A stretch of 64,000 nt of DNA, taken from NCBI GenBank assembly GCA_019359315.1, contig JAHHHO010000008.1, positions 1 to 64,000 of the forward strand, in the 5' to 3' direction. The DNA comes from Myxacorys californica WJT36-NPBG1 (GTDB lineage: Bacteria; Cyanobacteriota; Cyanobacteriia; Leptolyngbyales; Leptolyngbyaceae). The notes under the pieces are model-generated. The model was not told the origin of the DNA. It saw nothing but the letters and a program-made list of their open reading frames with translations, and made no database searches. Position numbers and translations under genes: made by a program. Below, piece after piece: positions 39,100 through 48,444 of this stretch (positions are counted from its first letter, which is position 1; each line of letters opens with the position of its first letter).

Positions 39100-39134
39100 T
39101 TGCGGTTCCCCCGGAGTTGCGCCCTACGCTAATC
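39100..39134 (+). repeat. Dispersed short repeat, copy 2
   Basis: The segment TTGCGGTTCCCCCGGAGTTG and its continuation GCGCCCTACGCTAATC resemble 55888-55922 along about 35 bp, and the reverse complement of 31194-31220 over the core. Confidence 0.65.
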
Positions 39135-39163
39135 ACTCTCCTCACAAAGTTCGCCCTTCACTT

Positions 39164-39411
39164 GTCGAGATCCAAATGCGGCTATCTCGATCTCACCATC
39201 CTGTATCGAGTTTCGCATTGACGCTACTCAATTCCCTCAATTCCACATCGAGTTTGCGCAAAACGTTCCTTGATACAACTTCGCTGTATTGAGTTCGTGC
39301 AAAGCCCTCCTTGATACAACTTGGTGATATCGAGTTCACGCAAAAATTTCCTCGATACAACTTGGTGATATCGAGGAAGCGTATCGCGAACTCGATACAG
39401 CATCTCGGTAC
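39164..39411. repeat. Six-unit tandem array with 41-bp period and hairpin units
   Basis: The motif RTCGAG/ATTGAG recurs at 39164, 39205, 39247, 39288, 39329 and 39370 (steps 41, 42, 41, 41, 41). Units 3-5 share the pattern CTYGATACAACTTsGsTGwT and can fold as CTCGATA...TATCGAG stems (39269-39293, 39310-39334, 39351-39375). The outer units are more diverged. The period is not a multiple of three, so it is non-coding. Confidence 0.85.
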
Positions 39412-39647
39412 TTGATAACACGTTCACACGTCGCGATTACCCGTAGGGGAACTTGCTTCGCAAACCACAGGCTAAGATTCCCCTTTACCATTAATCTTTA
39501 CCATTAATTAAGTTGGAGAACGGCTCAGTTTTCTTGATACTGCAATCATTTTTCGGCGATCGCAGTAACAAATCTCCATCTTTCAAACAAGCCGAATTGC
39601 AGAACACGCGCTAGTGTTGGAGAGTACGTCATTTAAGGGTCGGACAA

Positions 39648-39965
39648 ATGGCAACAAAGCAGCAATTCAATAGCTTTCAGGAACTAATCGCCAGTTCGGA
39701 TATGCCAATTCTGGTAGACTTTTATGCTCCCTGGTGCGGTCCCTGTCAAATGATGGCAGGCTTTTTAGACCAAGCCAACGAGCAGTTGAAAGACAAAATT
39801 AAAGTTGTCAAGATCAACGTCGATAACTATCCTGATCTAGCCTCTCAGTACCAGATTTTTGCATTGCCTACTTTAGTCTTGTTCAAAAAAGGGCAGCCTG
39901 CTCATCGGATTGAAGGCGTTATCCGACCTCAACAGCTAGTCGAACGGATACAATCCCATTTATAA
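39648..39965 (+). CDS. Thioredoxin
   Basis: This 105-aa cytoplasmic dithiol-disulfide oxidoreductase has the complete thioredoxin fold. Its active site is WCGPC (Cys30, Cys33), with the buried Asp in VDFYAPWCGPC and the cis-Pro loop FALPTLVLFKKG. The length matches classical TrxA/m-type thioredoxins, with no transit or signal sequence. It is a single gene preceded by a long repeat-bearing gap and convergent with the tamB-like gene. Confidence 0.95.
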   Translation: MATKQQFNSFQELIASSDMPILVDFYAPWCGPCQMMAGFLDQANEQLKDKIKVVKINVDNYPDLASQYQIFALPTLVLFKKGQPAHRIEGVIRPQQLVERIQSHL

Positions 39966-39972
39966 GTTGGTT

Positions 39973-40038
39973 GTAATTCGCAATTCAGTCAGAATCGAAC
40001 CCAAAACCTAACGATCGCTACGATTGATTGCGAATTAC
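39973..40038. terminator. 12-bp inverted repeat between convergent thioredoxin and tamB-like genes
   Basis: GTAATTCGCAAT (39973-39984) and ATTGCGAATTAC (40027-40038) are exact complements around a 42-nt loop. The right arm ends just beyond the tamB-like stop codon. It is probably a bidirectional terminator, though the loop is long. Confidence 0.55.
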
Positions 40039-40042
40039 CTGC

Positions 40043-43000
40043 TTAAAACCGAGTTTCATATTCAAAAATGGCCCGACTGTCGCCAGAAAAATCGGTTGAA
40101 CCCCGAAAGAGTAACCCATCGTTGATGCGATAGCGAATTCCAAACTGGGTTGGTTGATCGGAAGTGAGAACGCGAAGCGCCGACGCCGACAGACGACCTG
40201 TGATATCAACGCCGACCTCTGCGGCTAAACCAAGGGTCGATTCGCGACGGCGATCGCTGCGCTGGAGCGTTGGAAAGAGTCGAAATTCGCTCAGCCCGAT
40301 CGCATTACCAATAAAGCCTTGAATGTTGGTTAGCAGCGCAGAACCCGCAAGATTCGCGATACCCAACGTACTATCGCCGCGACCCAGAGTATTGACAAAG
40401 CCACCGCCAATCAAGCCAATGATCTCGCCACGGCTTCGACCGGGACTGCTCGTAAGGTCTAAGTTTTCAAACAGTTGACTCGCCCGCCCGGTCGCTTTTG
40501 CTTGAATTCGCACGGTTTGCAATGATCCTAAGCCAGTTGCTAGCAGCGAATCATCTCTGACTTCAGAAGAAATATTAGTGGTGGAAATGCGGTTTCGCGT
40601 CACTTCCGGAACGGACGCAATGAGGCGGACATCGAGTGTAGGATCAAGCCCCTGCGATCTCGTGAACGTTGCTGTCTGTGGATAGCCCCGCGCTAACACA
40701 AATTGGGTAGTAAATAAATTGACCTGTCCGGCTTTCAGTGCAATTGTCCCTTCGGGTTCGGGATTGTTAAGTGTGCCGTTGACGAATAGGTTTCCCCGCG
40801 CCAAAAAATTGATGATGGGAGGACTGACAACGCGGACGCGATCGCCTAACACCAGCTTGAGATTGTTAAATTCTAACGGCTGTTGTAATGAGGCTCCGCT
40901 TGCTTCATTGCCGCTTGCTTCATCAGGAGAGGAGTCGCCTGCGGTCAGAGAGGCGGTATTGTCAGGAATTAAGACCTGTCCGTCCGTCAACCGGACTTCC
41001 CCGCTTAATTGAGGCGCAAAGGCAGTTCCTCCCGCAGAAACATTACCGTTGACGGCCCCTCGATAGAGTCCTTTGAGGTTAATCGCCAATCGATCTAACG
41101 AGACCCCTAAGAGATTAGCAGCGTCCGGATCAGACGAATCTAATGTGCCAAATATGGGAAGCACGCCTTGAGCCGATACTTGACCCTGGCTATACTGTCC
41201 GTTGAGCGATTGAACCCGGATGCGATCGCGATCAAATTGAATCGAACCCGTCACGCCAGTTAATGGATCAGGTAACGCTTGCGCTGCAATCGTTGCATTG
41301 CTAAAGGTAGCGGTTCCCGTTGCTATAGGTTGAAGCAAGCGACCCGTTACTTGCAGTTGAACTGCGCCCTGTCCGCCTTGCCAGGCGATTTGCGGCGTCA
41401 ACAGATTGAAAAACGCTAACCCTTCATTTTTGACATCAAGTTTGAGATCGATTTGATCGCTTTCGGGAAACGTCGTTGCAAACGGCAAACGATACGGAAT
41501 GCTACCCTCGATCTGAATCGGTTCCGGTCCTGCAATGGCAATCGTACTGCTCACACTTAAGCGAGCATTTGTGTAGTTAAAATTGCCTGTTGCAGATTGA
41601 ATTTGAGTTCCATTGACAAATCCATCCGTGAGGTTTACTTCTCCTAGAGCAAAAGGATTATCGCGCCGTCCTTGAATAAAGGCAGAAGCATTGAGCCTAC
41701 CGCTAATACCTAAGGGCAAGGGATAAATTCGGTTAATCTCATCAACGGGTAGATTGGCGATCGTCAATTGTCCTGACTGCTGTTCGCCGCCAAACTGTCC
41801 GCGCAGCGTGATTGCTGCTTCACCTGACCGCAGTTGCAACGGCGATAAATTGACGACTCCATTTTCTAACGTGCCTTTCGCGATCGCTTGTTCGGCTGTG
41901 AAAATGCGGTTTGGATCGCGTTGCACTTGTCCGTTAACTACGTCGGCAAAAGATGGGTAGGGACGCCATTCAATGTTTTTTCCACTCAGATCAAACTCCG
42001 CCTGAACTCCCGATTGCAGCGAGGCAGAAAAATCAATCGTGCCGTTAAATTCGCCGCGAACATCGGTTAGCTCTGGAATGGTCTGCTCTTGGCGAGCCGT
42101 TGCCCGCTGCCGGAGCAACGCAATAATTTCTGAAAACCGTTTGAGCTGGTCGTCTAGCGATCGCTCTGGTGTTCCTACAGCAGCGGTTTTCAAATCAGCA
42201 GCCCTCCCATAAGTGGGCGATTGAAGGCCACGGGACAGATCGCTAATTTGAGAGATTTGTAGAGTTTGCAGAATGTCTTCGAGTCTGCCTTGAGAGACCA
42301 CAACTTGTCCATCAAATTGGGGTTGCGATCGCAGATCTAGATTTCCTGACAGCGCGTATTGGCTGCTGTCTCTTCTGACGATCGTTTCGTCAAACTGAAA
42401 CACATTGTTGCGATTAACAAAGCGAGTGCTAATTCGCTCTCCTCTAAACGTTCCGAGGTGGGGATTGTCTACGGCTAACGCTCCATTCACCACGCGCAGT
42501 TGATCTAAATCAATGTTGAAATTTCCTGAAAGCTGCCCACCAAAACCACCCAAAGCGGCTGTATTAACCCCTGGAAGAATAAAGCCATCCAGTTCTAGTT
42601 GTCGAACGTTAACCGCAAACAAATTATTTGCCGTCGCTCTGCCGATGACCGTTGCGCTACCTCGTTGCACATCGAGCGAAATCGGTCGATACGCCGGATT
42701 CAGCGCTAGTGCGATCGCATCGCGAGTGCCTGCTACTTGGACGTTAAATCCTCCAGTTGGATTTAGTTGTAAATTGCCGCGCAAGATCGGATCAAAAGCA
42801 ATCCCGTTTAGCGATAGTCCCCGCACCGTTGTACTTCCGACCACTCTGGGAGCCGCAGGCGTTCCGGTGAGGCGTCCAGTCAGATCAACGGCTCCGCTCA
42901 GTTGGGTTACAGGGGGACGAGGAATGGGGAGATTGACGAGAGCATAGCCTGTAGTGCGGATGTCGAGATCGAGCGCGGTGATTTCAAGCCGTGGCTCGAG

Positions 43001-45070
43001 GCGAGTAAAGAGCGTGCCGTTAGCGCTAAATCCGGGAGCTGTGGCTTGCTGAACATTAATATTGCGACCATTCCAGGCGATTTGAGCTGCGATCGGGTCA
43101 GTGATTAGAGAAATGCCTTCAGACAATCGCACTCGTCCATTAGCGCGAATATTTGAGGGACTGAAGGAATTCACAGTTCCGGTCACGTTCAGATTTCCGG
43201 TTAACTGACCGCGCAAGTCTGGAGAAAATTGTTTTAGCCCAATGCTTGCGATTTGCGTATCGGCCTTCCACTGTCCTCGAATAGCATTGATCTTAGCGTT
43301 GATGTTGCCAATGCCTTCAGTGAGTCTAGCCTGTCCATTAATTTGAATATCAGCAAGGTTAAATGAACTCAATCGCCCTGCTAACTTAAAGTTTCCGCTT
43401 ACCCGCCCGGCTACCGATCGAACAAACTGAGCTGCTCGAATACCCGATGCTCCAACCGTTGCTTCCCAGCGCTGCCCAACGGTTTGTCCAGTTGCGGTTA
43501 CGGTTCCGTCTGCCACTTGCAAAACGGTGTTGCGTAGCGTAGCGTTTCCGTTAGCGATCGCAATTTCTCCAGTGCCCGGATAGGTTGCTTCAGGGGCTTG
43601 CCACTGCGCGATCGTTTGCACATTATCTAACGTGCCGCTAATTTGCGCTTGAGTGTTGACACGACCAACGGTAATGGAAGGAGACGCATTATAGAGTTTT
43701 GCGATCTGATCTCCTGGCAAATTCTCACCCCGGACGTTGAACGCGATTGTTCGAGACGTGCCCAGATTCAGAACACCATCTCCACTGAGCTGTCCGCCTA
43801 CCGTAGGCGTTGCTCGCAGGTTAGAAATAGCGAGATTCTGAGTTTGGGTATTGAGTCGAAAATCTGTGATCGCTTGAGTCAAGGTGAATCTATCAACCTT
43901 GGTTGGTTTTGCACTGCGAACATTGCCGGACACAATGGGTTGATCGATCGCTCCAGTCAATTTTACGTCTGCATTGACGACTCCGGAGGTCGCCACCGGA
44001 AGCTGAACCTTAAAGGTATTTACAAAATCTGCGATCGCTAAGTTTCTGACAGTTGCAGCGAGATCAAATCCTTTTTGAGTATCTATTTTGCCATTGGCAA
44101 TCAATGGAATTTTTCCTAACGTTCCTGTTGTGTTCTCTAGAGTAATTACTGTGTCATTAACTTGTAAGTTTCCCGTTGCCCTAGTCAATGTTTGTGGCAA
44201 CTGAGGAACTTGTAGTGCTACATCTTTAAACTGGGCTGTACCTTTTACAATAGAGCGAGCCTTTGGACGGAGAATAACGTTGAAGTTTCCGTTTCCTCGT
44301 CCTTGCGTCAGATCGATCGGCAACTTCACTAATCGATCGATTTCTGCGACTAAAAAGTTTTGTCCTCTAACGTTGAAATTAAAATTTGCGCCCTGATTAT
44401 TGAGCAGTTCGCCCTTGAGATTAAACTTACCGCCTGTGGTCGATTGTCCGTCTAAGTCAAACGCGATCCGGCGGCTGCGATCGAAGATGTTGGCGTCACC
44501 GCTTATGCGGTTTAGATTGACAGAAATTCTCTTTTTCCCAAGTTCTGGAAACGGAGCTAACTCCAGTGTGGCATCTTCAAATCGAAGTGATTTCAGTTCT
44601 GTGGTGACAGTTCCCGTATCCGTTTGGGCAGAAATTTGTGTTTCAATCCATGCTCCATCTTTATCTTGATCCAGATAGAGATTCGGTTTAATTAATGTGA
44701 CATCTAGATCTAATTTACGGGTCAATATCACTTGCCATAAGTTAAATCCAACCTTGACTGACTCAATCGCCGCGCGATCACGATCGGTCGCTGTTGCTGG
44801 AATGTCGCTTTTGCCAAATCGTAAACTCGCCAGCGAAACGCCCTCGATCTTACCTAACCGAACCGGACGATCGAGCGATTTACTCAGACTCGCTTCGACT
44901 ATCGGCGCAAGTTTCTGCGTGATAAAGAACCACCCATAGACCATACCACCTACGATCGTAAGCAATCCAACGAGGACAAGCGGAACGCCGACGCGACTGA
45001 GCAACACGAGCCACAAGCGTTTACTAGAAGGATTTCGGGGATTATTTTTAGGTTCGGGCGATGGAGTCAT
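40043..45070 (-). CDS. TamB-like translocation/assembly protein (DUF490/AsmA-like)
   Basis: This 1675-aa protein has an N-terminal membrane anchor (about 20-50: LLSRVGVPLVLVGLLTIVGG), then more than 1500 residues of AsmA/TamB-type beta-repeats rich in GxLNLxG/NGRVRL patterns. It ends with the TamB C-terminal domain (about 1290-1675) finishing in an aromatic strand (IFEYETRF). Such proteins bridge the inner and outer membranes and carry phospholipids or assist outer-membrane protein assembly; cyanobacterial homologs are commonly annotated TamB. The start is ATG 45070. No tamA/omp85 gene is adjacent. The gene is AT-poor and even in composition, with no sign of transfer. Confidence 0.9.
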   Translation of the reverse strand: MTPSPEPKNNPRNPSSKRLWLVLLSRVGVPLVLVGLLTIVGGMVYGWFFITQKLAPIVEASLSKSLDRPVRLGKIEGVSLASLRFGKSDIPATATDRDRAAIESVKVGFNLWQVILTRKLDLDVTLIKPNLYLDQDKDGAWIETQISAQTDTGTVTTELKSLRFEDATLELAPFPELGKKRISVNLNRISGDANIFDRSRRIAFDLDGQSTTGGKFNLKGELLNNQGANFNFNVRGQNFLVAEIDRLVKLPIDLTQGRGNGNFNVILRPKARSIVKGTAQFKDVALQVPQLPQTLTRATGNLQVNDTVITLENTTGTLGKIPLIANGKIDTQKGFDLAATVRNLAIADFVNTFKVQLPVATSGVVNADVKLTGAIDQPIVSGNVRSAKPTKVDRFTLTQAITDFRLNTQTQNLAISNLRATPTVGGQLSGDGVLNLGTSRTIAFNVRGENLPGDQIAKLYNASPSITVGRVNTQAQISGTLDNVQTIAQWQAPEATYPGTGEIAIANGNATLRNTVLQVADGTVTATGQTVGQRWEATVGASGIRAAQFVRSVAGRVSGNFKLAGRLSSFNLADIQINGQARLTEGIGNINAKINAIRGQWKADTQIASIGLKQFSPDLRGQLTGNLNVTGTVNSFSPSNIRANGRVRLSEGISLITDPIAAQIAWNGRNINVQQATAPGFSANGTLFTRLEPRLEITALDLDIRTTGYALVNLPIPRPPVTQLSGAVDLTGRLTGTPAAPRVVGSTTVRGLSLNGIAFDPILRGNLQLNPTGGFNVQVAGTRDAIALALNPAYRPISLDVQRGSATVIGRATANNLFAVNVRQLELDGFILPGVNTAALGGFGGQLSGNFNIDLDQLRVVNGALAVDNPHLGTFRGERISTRFVNRNNVFQFDETIVRRDSSQYALSGNLDLRSQPQFDGQVVVSQGRLEDILQTLQISQISDLSRGLQSPTYGRAADLKTAAVGTPERSLDDQLKRFSEIIALLRQRATARQEQTIPELTDVRGEFNGTIDFSASLQSGVQAEFDLSGKNIEWRPYPSFADVVNGQVQRDPNRIFTAEQAIAKGTLENGVVNLSPLQLRSGEAAITLRGQFGGEQQSGQLTIANLPVDEINRIYPLPLGISGRLNASAFIQGRRDNPFALGEVNLTDGFVNGTQIQSATGNFNYTNARLSVSSTIAIAGPEPIQIEGSIPYRLPFATTFPESDQIDLKLDVKNEGLAFFNLLTPQIAWQGGQGAVQLQVTGRLLQPIATGTATFSNATIAAQALPDPLTGVTGSIQFDRDRIRVQSLNGQYSQGQVSAQGVLPIFGTLDSSDPDAANLLGVSLDRLAINLKGLYRGAVNGNVSAGGTAFAPQLSGEVRLTDGQVLIPDNTASLTAGDSSPDEASGNEASGASLQQPLEFNNLKLVLGDRVRVVSPPIINFLARGNLFVNGTLNNPEPEGTIALKAGQVNLFTTQFVLARGYPQTATFTRSQGLDPTLDVRLIASVPEVTRNRISTTNISSEVRDDSLLATGLGSLQTVRIQAKATGRASQLFENLDLTSSPGRSRGEIIGLIGGGFVNTLGRGDSTLGIANLAGSALLTNIQGFIGNAIGLSEFRLFPTLQRSDRRRESTLGLAAEVGVDITGRLSASALRVLTSDQPTQFGIRYRINDGLLFRGSTDFSGDSRAIFEYETRF

Positions 45071-45314
45071 CTACACGAAGACACAAAAGAGCCAATATAT
45101 AGTTAGCACACCCCCGAATTTCTGAGCCGAAGAATTTCTAAAAGATGTCAAAAATAAAGCACGTGGACAAGTCTCCAACAGAGTATAAATCGCGATCGTC
45201 ATCTCCAACACGGCAACCATAGTCTCTGCTAGCGCAAAAATCTAGATTGATGAAGCGCGATCGCGCCGCTGTTAAAATTGTTACCTCTCCAGCCGTGTTC
45301 CGATCTGCCCCTCG

Positions 45315-46310
45315 TCATGCCTCCACGCTTCCATCAGGCAGCGTTGTCCCTGTTAAGATTGCTCCCCCTAGTAGAGCGCTACTGAGTTCTGCTTTGGCAA
45401 GATTCGCGCGGGTGAGGTTTGCACCTTGAAGATTTGCCCGACCCAAGTACGCTTCAATCAAAACCGCTTCGACTAAGTGGGCATTTTTCAAGTTGGCGCG
45501 ACTCAGGTCAGCTTGGTTCAGTCGGACTCGGTAAAGATTGGCGTGCTGCAAGCTCGTTTTGTGCAAGTTGGCAGCGTTGAGGGTCGCATCTGCTAAATCT
45601 GCGTCATTCAGATTGGCGTCACTCAGCCTTGCGCGATTAAGCTTTGCGTCGCGCAAGCTCGCTTGACTGAGATTTGCTCCGCTCAAGTTGGCGTCAGTTA
45701 GAAACGCGCCGTTCAAGCGAGTTTCACTCAGGTTGGCTTGGCTCAGATCGACTTCTCGCAAATTGGCCTCATTCAAATTCGCCCCTGCAAGATTGGCTCG
45801 ACTGAGATCGGCTCCTGCTAGGTTTGCCCCGCGCAGATCAGCCCCGCGCAAATCCGTTCCTCGTAAGTTTGAGCCGTCGTAGCAGCGTTTCTCTTCCCGG
45901 AAGTTTGCCCCTTTTAGACAGGCTCCCCGCAAGTCGGCTCCGCTCAAATTGACGTTACGCAAGTCTGCCCCGATCAAATTTGCATCCAGTAGTACGGCTA
46001 GACCTAAATCAGCCCCTCGTAAATCGGCGTTGTAGAGAACGGCTCCTTGTAAGTCAGCATCTCGCAAGTTTGCGTTGAGTAAGTCGGCTTGGCTCAGGTT
46101 TGCCCCACACAGTTTTGTGCCCAGCAAATTTGCCGAGGTTAAGTTCGATCGATTGAGGTATGCCAAGACCAGAGTCGCGTTGTGGAGATCAGCATGGCTC
46201 AAATCCACTCCAATGAGGTCTGCTCCCATTAAGTTTGCGCTACTTAGATTTTGTTTAGAGAAATTAGTTTCCCCTGCTTCATAGCGTTGTAGTAATTCTT
46301 CAGCGTTCAT
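45315..46310 (-). CDS. Pentapeptide-repeat protein
   Basis: This 331-aa protein consists almost wholly of A(D/N)LxX pentapeptides from about residue 23 to 325, predicted to form a right-handed quadrilateral beta-helix. One short interruption occurs near residues 138-150 (FREEKRCYDGSNLRG). No catalytic or membrane domain is present. Functions in this family range from gyrase mimicry to scaffolding; none can be assigned here. The start ATG 46310 overlaps the stop of the upstream gene (ATGA), so its translation is coupled to that protein. Confidence 0.92.
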   Translation of the reverse strand: MNAEELLQRYEAGETNFSKQNLSSANLMGADLIGVDLSHADLHNATLVLAYLNRSNLTSANLLGTKLCGANLSQADLLNANLRDADLQGAVLYNADLRGADLGLAVLLDANLIGADLRNVNLSGADLRGACLKGANFREEKRCYDGSNLRGTDLRGADLRGANLAGADLSRANLAGANLNEANLREVDLSQANLSETRLNGAFLTDANLSGANLSQASLRDAKLNRARLSDANLNDADLADATLNAANLHKTSLQHANLYRVRLNQADLSRANLKNAHLVEAVLIEAYLGRANLQGANLTRANLAKAELSSALLGGAILTGTTLPDGSVEA

Positions 46311-47527
46311 ATAGTTCTCCCCAAAATTTCCTGGCGACCCTTTGGATCTTCGCGGAGCGAATCGCGGCTTTGATGTGGTTCTGGAGACGCAGAAGGTTGG
46401 GCCACAACTTGAGTGGGACTGGCACAGGTGATATCGGCAGCACTGCCTGACTGCAAAGCGTGCTGAATTTGCTGCTGTAGCACACTATAGTTTGGCTTTA
46501 GCGCCTTGACTAGCGCCTGTCCAACGTCGAGATACTCGTTGCCACCTCCTAGTTCAGACGGATCACTAAACTGTTGCGCCATCTCTTGGAGCCTGTGTTG
46601 CAGATCTTCTAGTGCCGTGCGGTTTGAGGTGCACTCTGTGCTAACCGCTTGACTCAATATTGTTCGCAGTAACCCTTCTAAACTGTAGAGCTTAAGGTTG
46701 GACCAATCCTGCGATCGAAACTCAAACCGATAGTAAGCCAGCGAAAACAGCAAAATTTTAGCGCGGAGCGGATTGGTGTACTTGAAAATCTCTAACCGCA
46801 GATCAAATAAATCGATGGGGAGCGGCTTTGATGGGGAATAGGCTTCCGCTGTTGGGGCTAAATCCGTTGCTGTCGGCCTGGGCGGTTTTGCAGGAGGGAT
46901 CTCGATGGAATACAACGGCTCGATCACCTGCAAAATGGCTTCTGCAATCAGGGCATACTCGATCGGCTTATTCAAGGTTTTGACGGCGGCGGCTAATCCA
47001 ACTCGGAGGCAGTCAAGCGTGGCGTATGCTTTTGTTAGCTCCTGAAGCAAATCTGTTAGCAACGTTTGCTCAATGACATAAGGATTCGCTTCCCAATATT
47101 TTCGACACACACAAATCAATAGTTTCTTAATGCGGCTGAGATTGGCATCAGATTCCAAAAGGTGTGCAATTTTTGCGTGAGGGGTTACAGGCTGTGATGA
47201 GCTGACAATCTGCGTCGTTGCCTCACTGTCAGAACCGCTCGTCACGTAAAGCACGGATAGCTCAGTGGTGATGAACTGTGCAACAACCTGATATTCAGCG
47301 GATTTGTTCAGCATGCCGACTAGATGATTGAGATGCGATCGCAGTCGCTCTAAAGTCGGATAGCGCTGGCGAAGTTCGTCTACTAATTCTTCCAAATCAA
47401 TAGCACTTAAACGAGCAGAATCGTTCTCCCACCAGTCTTTGCAGGCATAGAGCATTAATTTCTTAATCCGAACGGCATGGGTGTCGCGTTCAAATTGATG
47501 AGCAATTAGGGCAGATGCATCCGACAT
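46307..47527 (-). CDS. Unknown protein with three diverged helical repeats, coupled to pentapeptide protein
   Basis: This 406-aa protein starts at ATG 47527 (a TTG one codon upstream is in frame). Two related roughly 90-residue segments are visible: IAHQFERDTHAVRIKKLMLY ... SAEYQVVAQFITTELSVLY (about 7-95) and IAHLLESDANLSRIKKLLIC ... PIEYALIAEAILQVIEPLY (about 120-205). A weaker third copy starts at FDLRLEIFKYTNPLRAKILL (about 240-345). A Ser/Pro/Gln-rich tail follows. No known motif, signal or membrane segment is recognised. The ATGA overlap with the pentapeptide gene implies that the two act together. Confidence 0.75.
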   Translation of the reverse strand: MSDASALIAHQFERDTHAVRIKKLMLYACKDWWENDSARLSAIDLEELVDELRQRYPTLERLRSHLNHLVGMLNKSAEYQVVAQFITTELSVLYVTSGSDSEATTQIVSSSQPVTPHAKIAHLLESDANLSRIKKLLICVCRKYWEANPYVIEQTLLTDLLQELTKAYATLDCLRVGLAAAVKTLNKPIEYALIAEAILQVIEPLYSIEIPPAKPPRPTATDLAPTAEAYSPSKPLPIDLFDLRLEIFKYTNPLRAKILLFSLAYYRFEFRSQDWSNLKLYSLEGLLRTILSQAVSTECTSNRTALEDLQHRLQEMAQQFSDPSELGGGNEYLDVGQALVKALKPNYSVLQQQIQHALQSGSAADITCASPTQVVAQPSASPEPHQSRDSLREDPKGRQEILGRTI

Positions 47528-47910
47528 CAAACCATACGGAAACTACAGGCGTAGAGTGCCCTTTTAGAGGGAGGTTCTCACGGAGGGAAAAATTGAGGGA
47601 TGCAGAATGTCTTACAGCAACGTTTTAGTAAAAAATAACTTGTAAAAAACAACTTGTAAGTAAAACAACGGTCTACTACCGACAGGGTGGCAAACGGCTA
47701 TCCGCTAATTACTCGCACGATGAAGTTTACGAGAGTAAACCTGTCGCTTGAAAAAGGTGTGTTTGTAGTTCAAAACTCCTTCTAGCGTTAGGTGTTCCAT
47801 AGGGTTTCCATCTCCACCATGAAAGGGAACTGCCCCCATGTGCAGAATGCTGCCATAAGTGTAACGGCGGATGGCAGTGCCAACTTAAACACCAGGAGAC
47901 AAAACAGCTA
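47528..47910. other. Intergenic region with a possible tiny gene
   Basis: This 383-bp divergent gap lies between the triple-repeat gene and the VKOR-like gene. Apart from the candidate small ORF at 47705-47839 (minus) and the AGGAG site at 47894-47898 for the VKOR-like gene, nothing is recognised. Bases 47600-47680 are AT-rich and probably promoter-bearing. Confidence 0.5.
47705..47839 (-). CDS. Candidate small protein (44 aa, or 31 aa from an inner ATG)
   Basis: The minus strand encodes MGAVPFHGGDGNPMEHLTLE ... ending HRASN. The inner ATG at 47800 (MEHLTLEGVLNYKHTF) has a GGAG about 11 bases upstream. The composition (charged, aromatic, no low complexity) looks protein-like and no large gene covers it. 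It may instead be the degraded end of a larger gene. No family is recognised. Confidence 0.28.
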   Translation of the reverse strand: MGAVPFHGGDGNPMEHLTLEGVLNYKHTFFKRQVYSRKLHRASN

Positions 47911-48432
47911 ATGGAGCCACGACAGCTTAGCGAAGAACTGCGTAAAGGGCAGAGCGACGACCTCACTCGCCGCCGCTTAATTGTTGGACTATCTACGTTG
48001 GGAGGAGCGATGGGACAAATCGTCACACTCTATCAAACTGGAGTGATCAGTGACTTACCCGATCCTCCCATCCCCATTTTTGATTCAAGCAAAGTGGATG
48101 CTTCTAACTACGCCTACAGCCGCTTTAATTCGCCAGATGGTCCGCTGATGATACTCAATTACGCAATTACCGCTTGGCTTGCGAGCGCAGGGGGTAAGGA
48201 TCGAGCGCGGAATACTCCCTGGCTACCGATCGCGATGGCAGGCAAAACGCTGATGGACTCGGTGCTGTCTGCGGAGCTAGCGCGCGAGGAGTGGAGCGAG
48301 AACGAAGCCCTCTGCGCCTACTGCCAAGTCGCAACGCTGGCCTCCTTTGCCTCCTTCGCTCTCGCGATACCCGAAGCATTGGCAGCAACTCGGTATTGGC
48401 TTGGAAAGCGCGATTCAGTCAAAAATTCGTAA
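47911..48432 (+). CDS. VKOR-like small membrane protein
   Basis: This 173-aa protein has four probable membrane segments (about 22-45, 77-95, 103-125, 137-160) and a CAYC motif (CxxC) at the start of the last one, resembling the quinone-side active site of vitamin K epoxide reductase-like disulfide formers. The periplasmic-loop cysteine pair that shuttles electrons in VKOR is absent (the loop reads SSKVDASNYAYSRF), and there is no fused thioredoxin domain as found in many cyanobacterial VKORs. Its activity is therefore uncertain. The start ATG 47911 follows AGGAG at 47894. It is convergent with ccmO. Confidence 0.65.
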   Translation: MEPRQLSEELRKGQSDDLTRRRLIVGLSTLGGAMGQIVTLYQTGVISDLPDPPIPIFDSSKVDASNYAYSRFNSPDGPLMILNYAITAWLASAGGKDRARNTPWLPIAMAGKTLMDSVLSAELAREEWSENEALCAYCQVATLASFASFALAIPEALAATRYWLGKRDSVKNS

Positions 48433-48444
48433 GCCAAAAATTCG

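Larger units (their letters stand above)
38883..39647. other. 765-bp gap with repeat array and short repeats
   Basis: No convincing gene is seen on either strand. The gap contains a dispersed repeat copy (39100-39134), a 41-bp-period array (39164-39411), a 7-bp inverted repeat (39445-39451 with 39478-39484) and a tandem CTTTACCATTAAT duplication near 39483-39508. The thioredoxin promoter should lie in the last 150 bases. Confidence 0.7.

Noticed and set aside
39164-39411. CRISPR array
   Set aside because: The 41-bp units are contiguous and diverge along their full length; there are no constant repeats separated by unique spacers and no cas genes.
42513-42947. 144-codon plus-strand ORF
   Set aside because: It is a shadow inside the tamB-like gene, one of many on that strand, with composition typical of antisense frames.
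47727-48026. 99-codon minus-strand ORF overlapping the VKOR-like start
   Set aside because: It is Cys/Ser/Trp-rich and overlaps a gene with a ribosome site; the neighbouring frame (47705-47839) is the more protein-like one.
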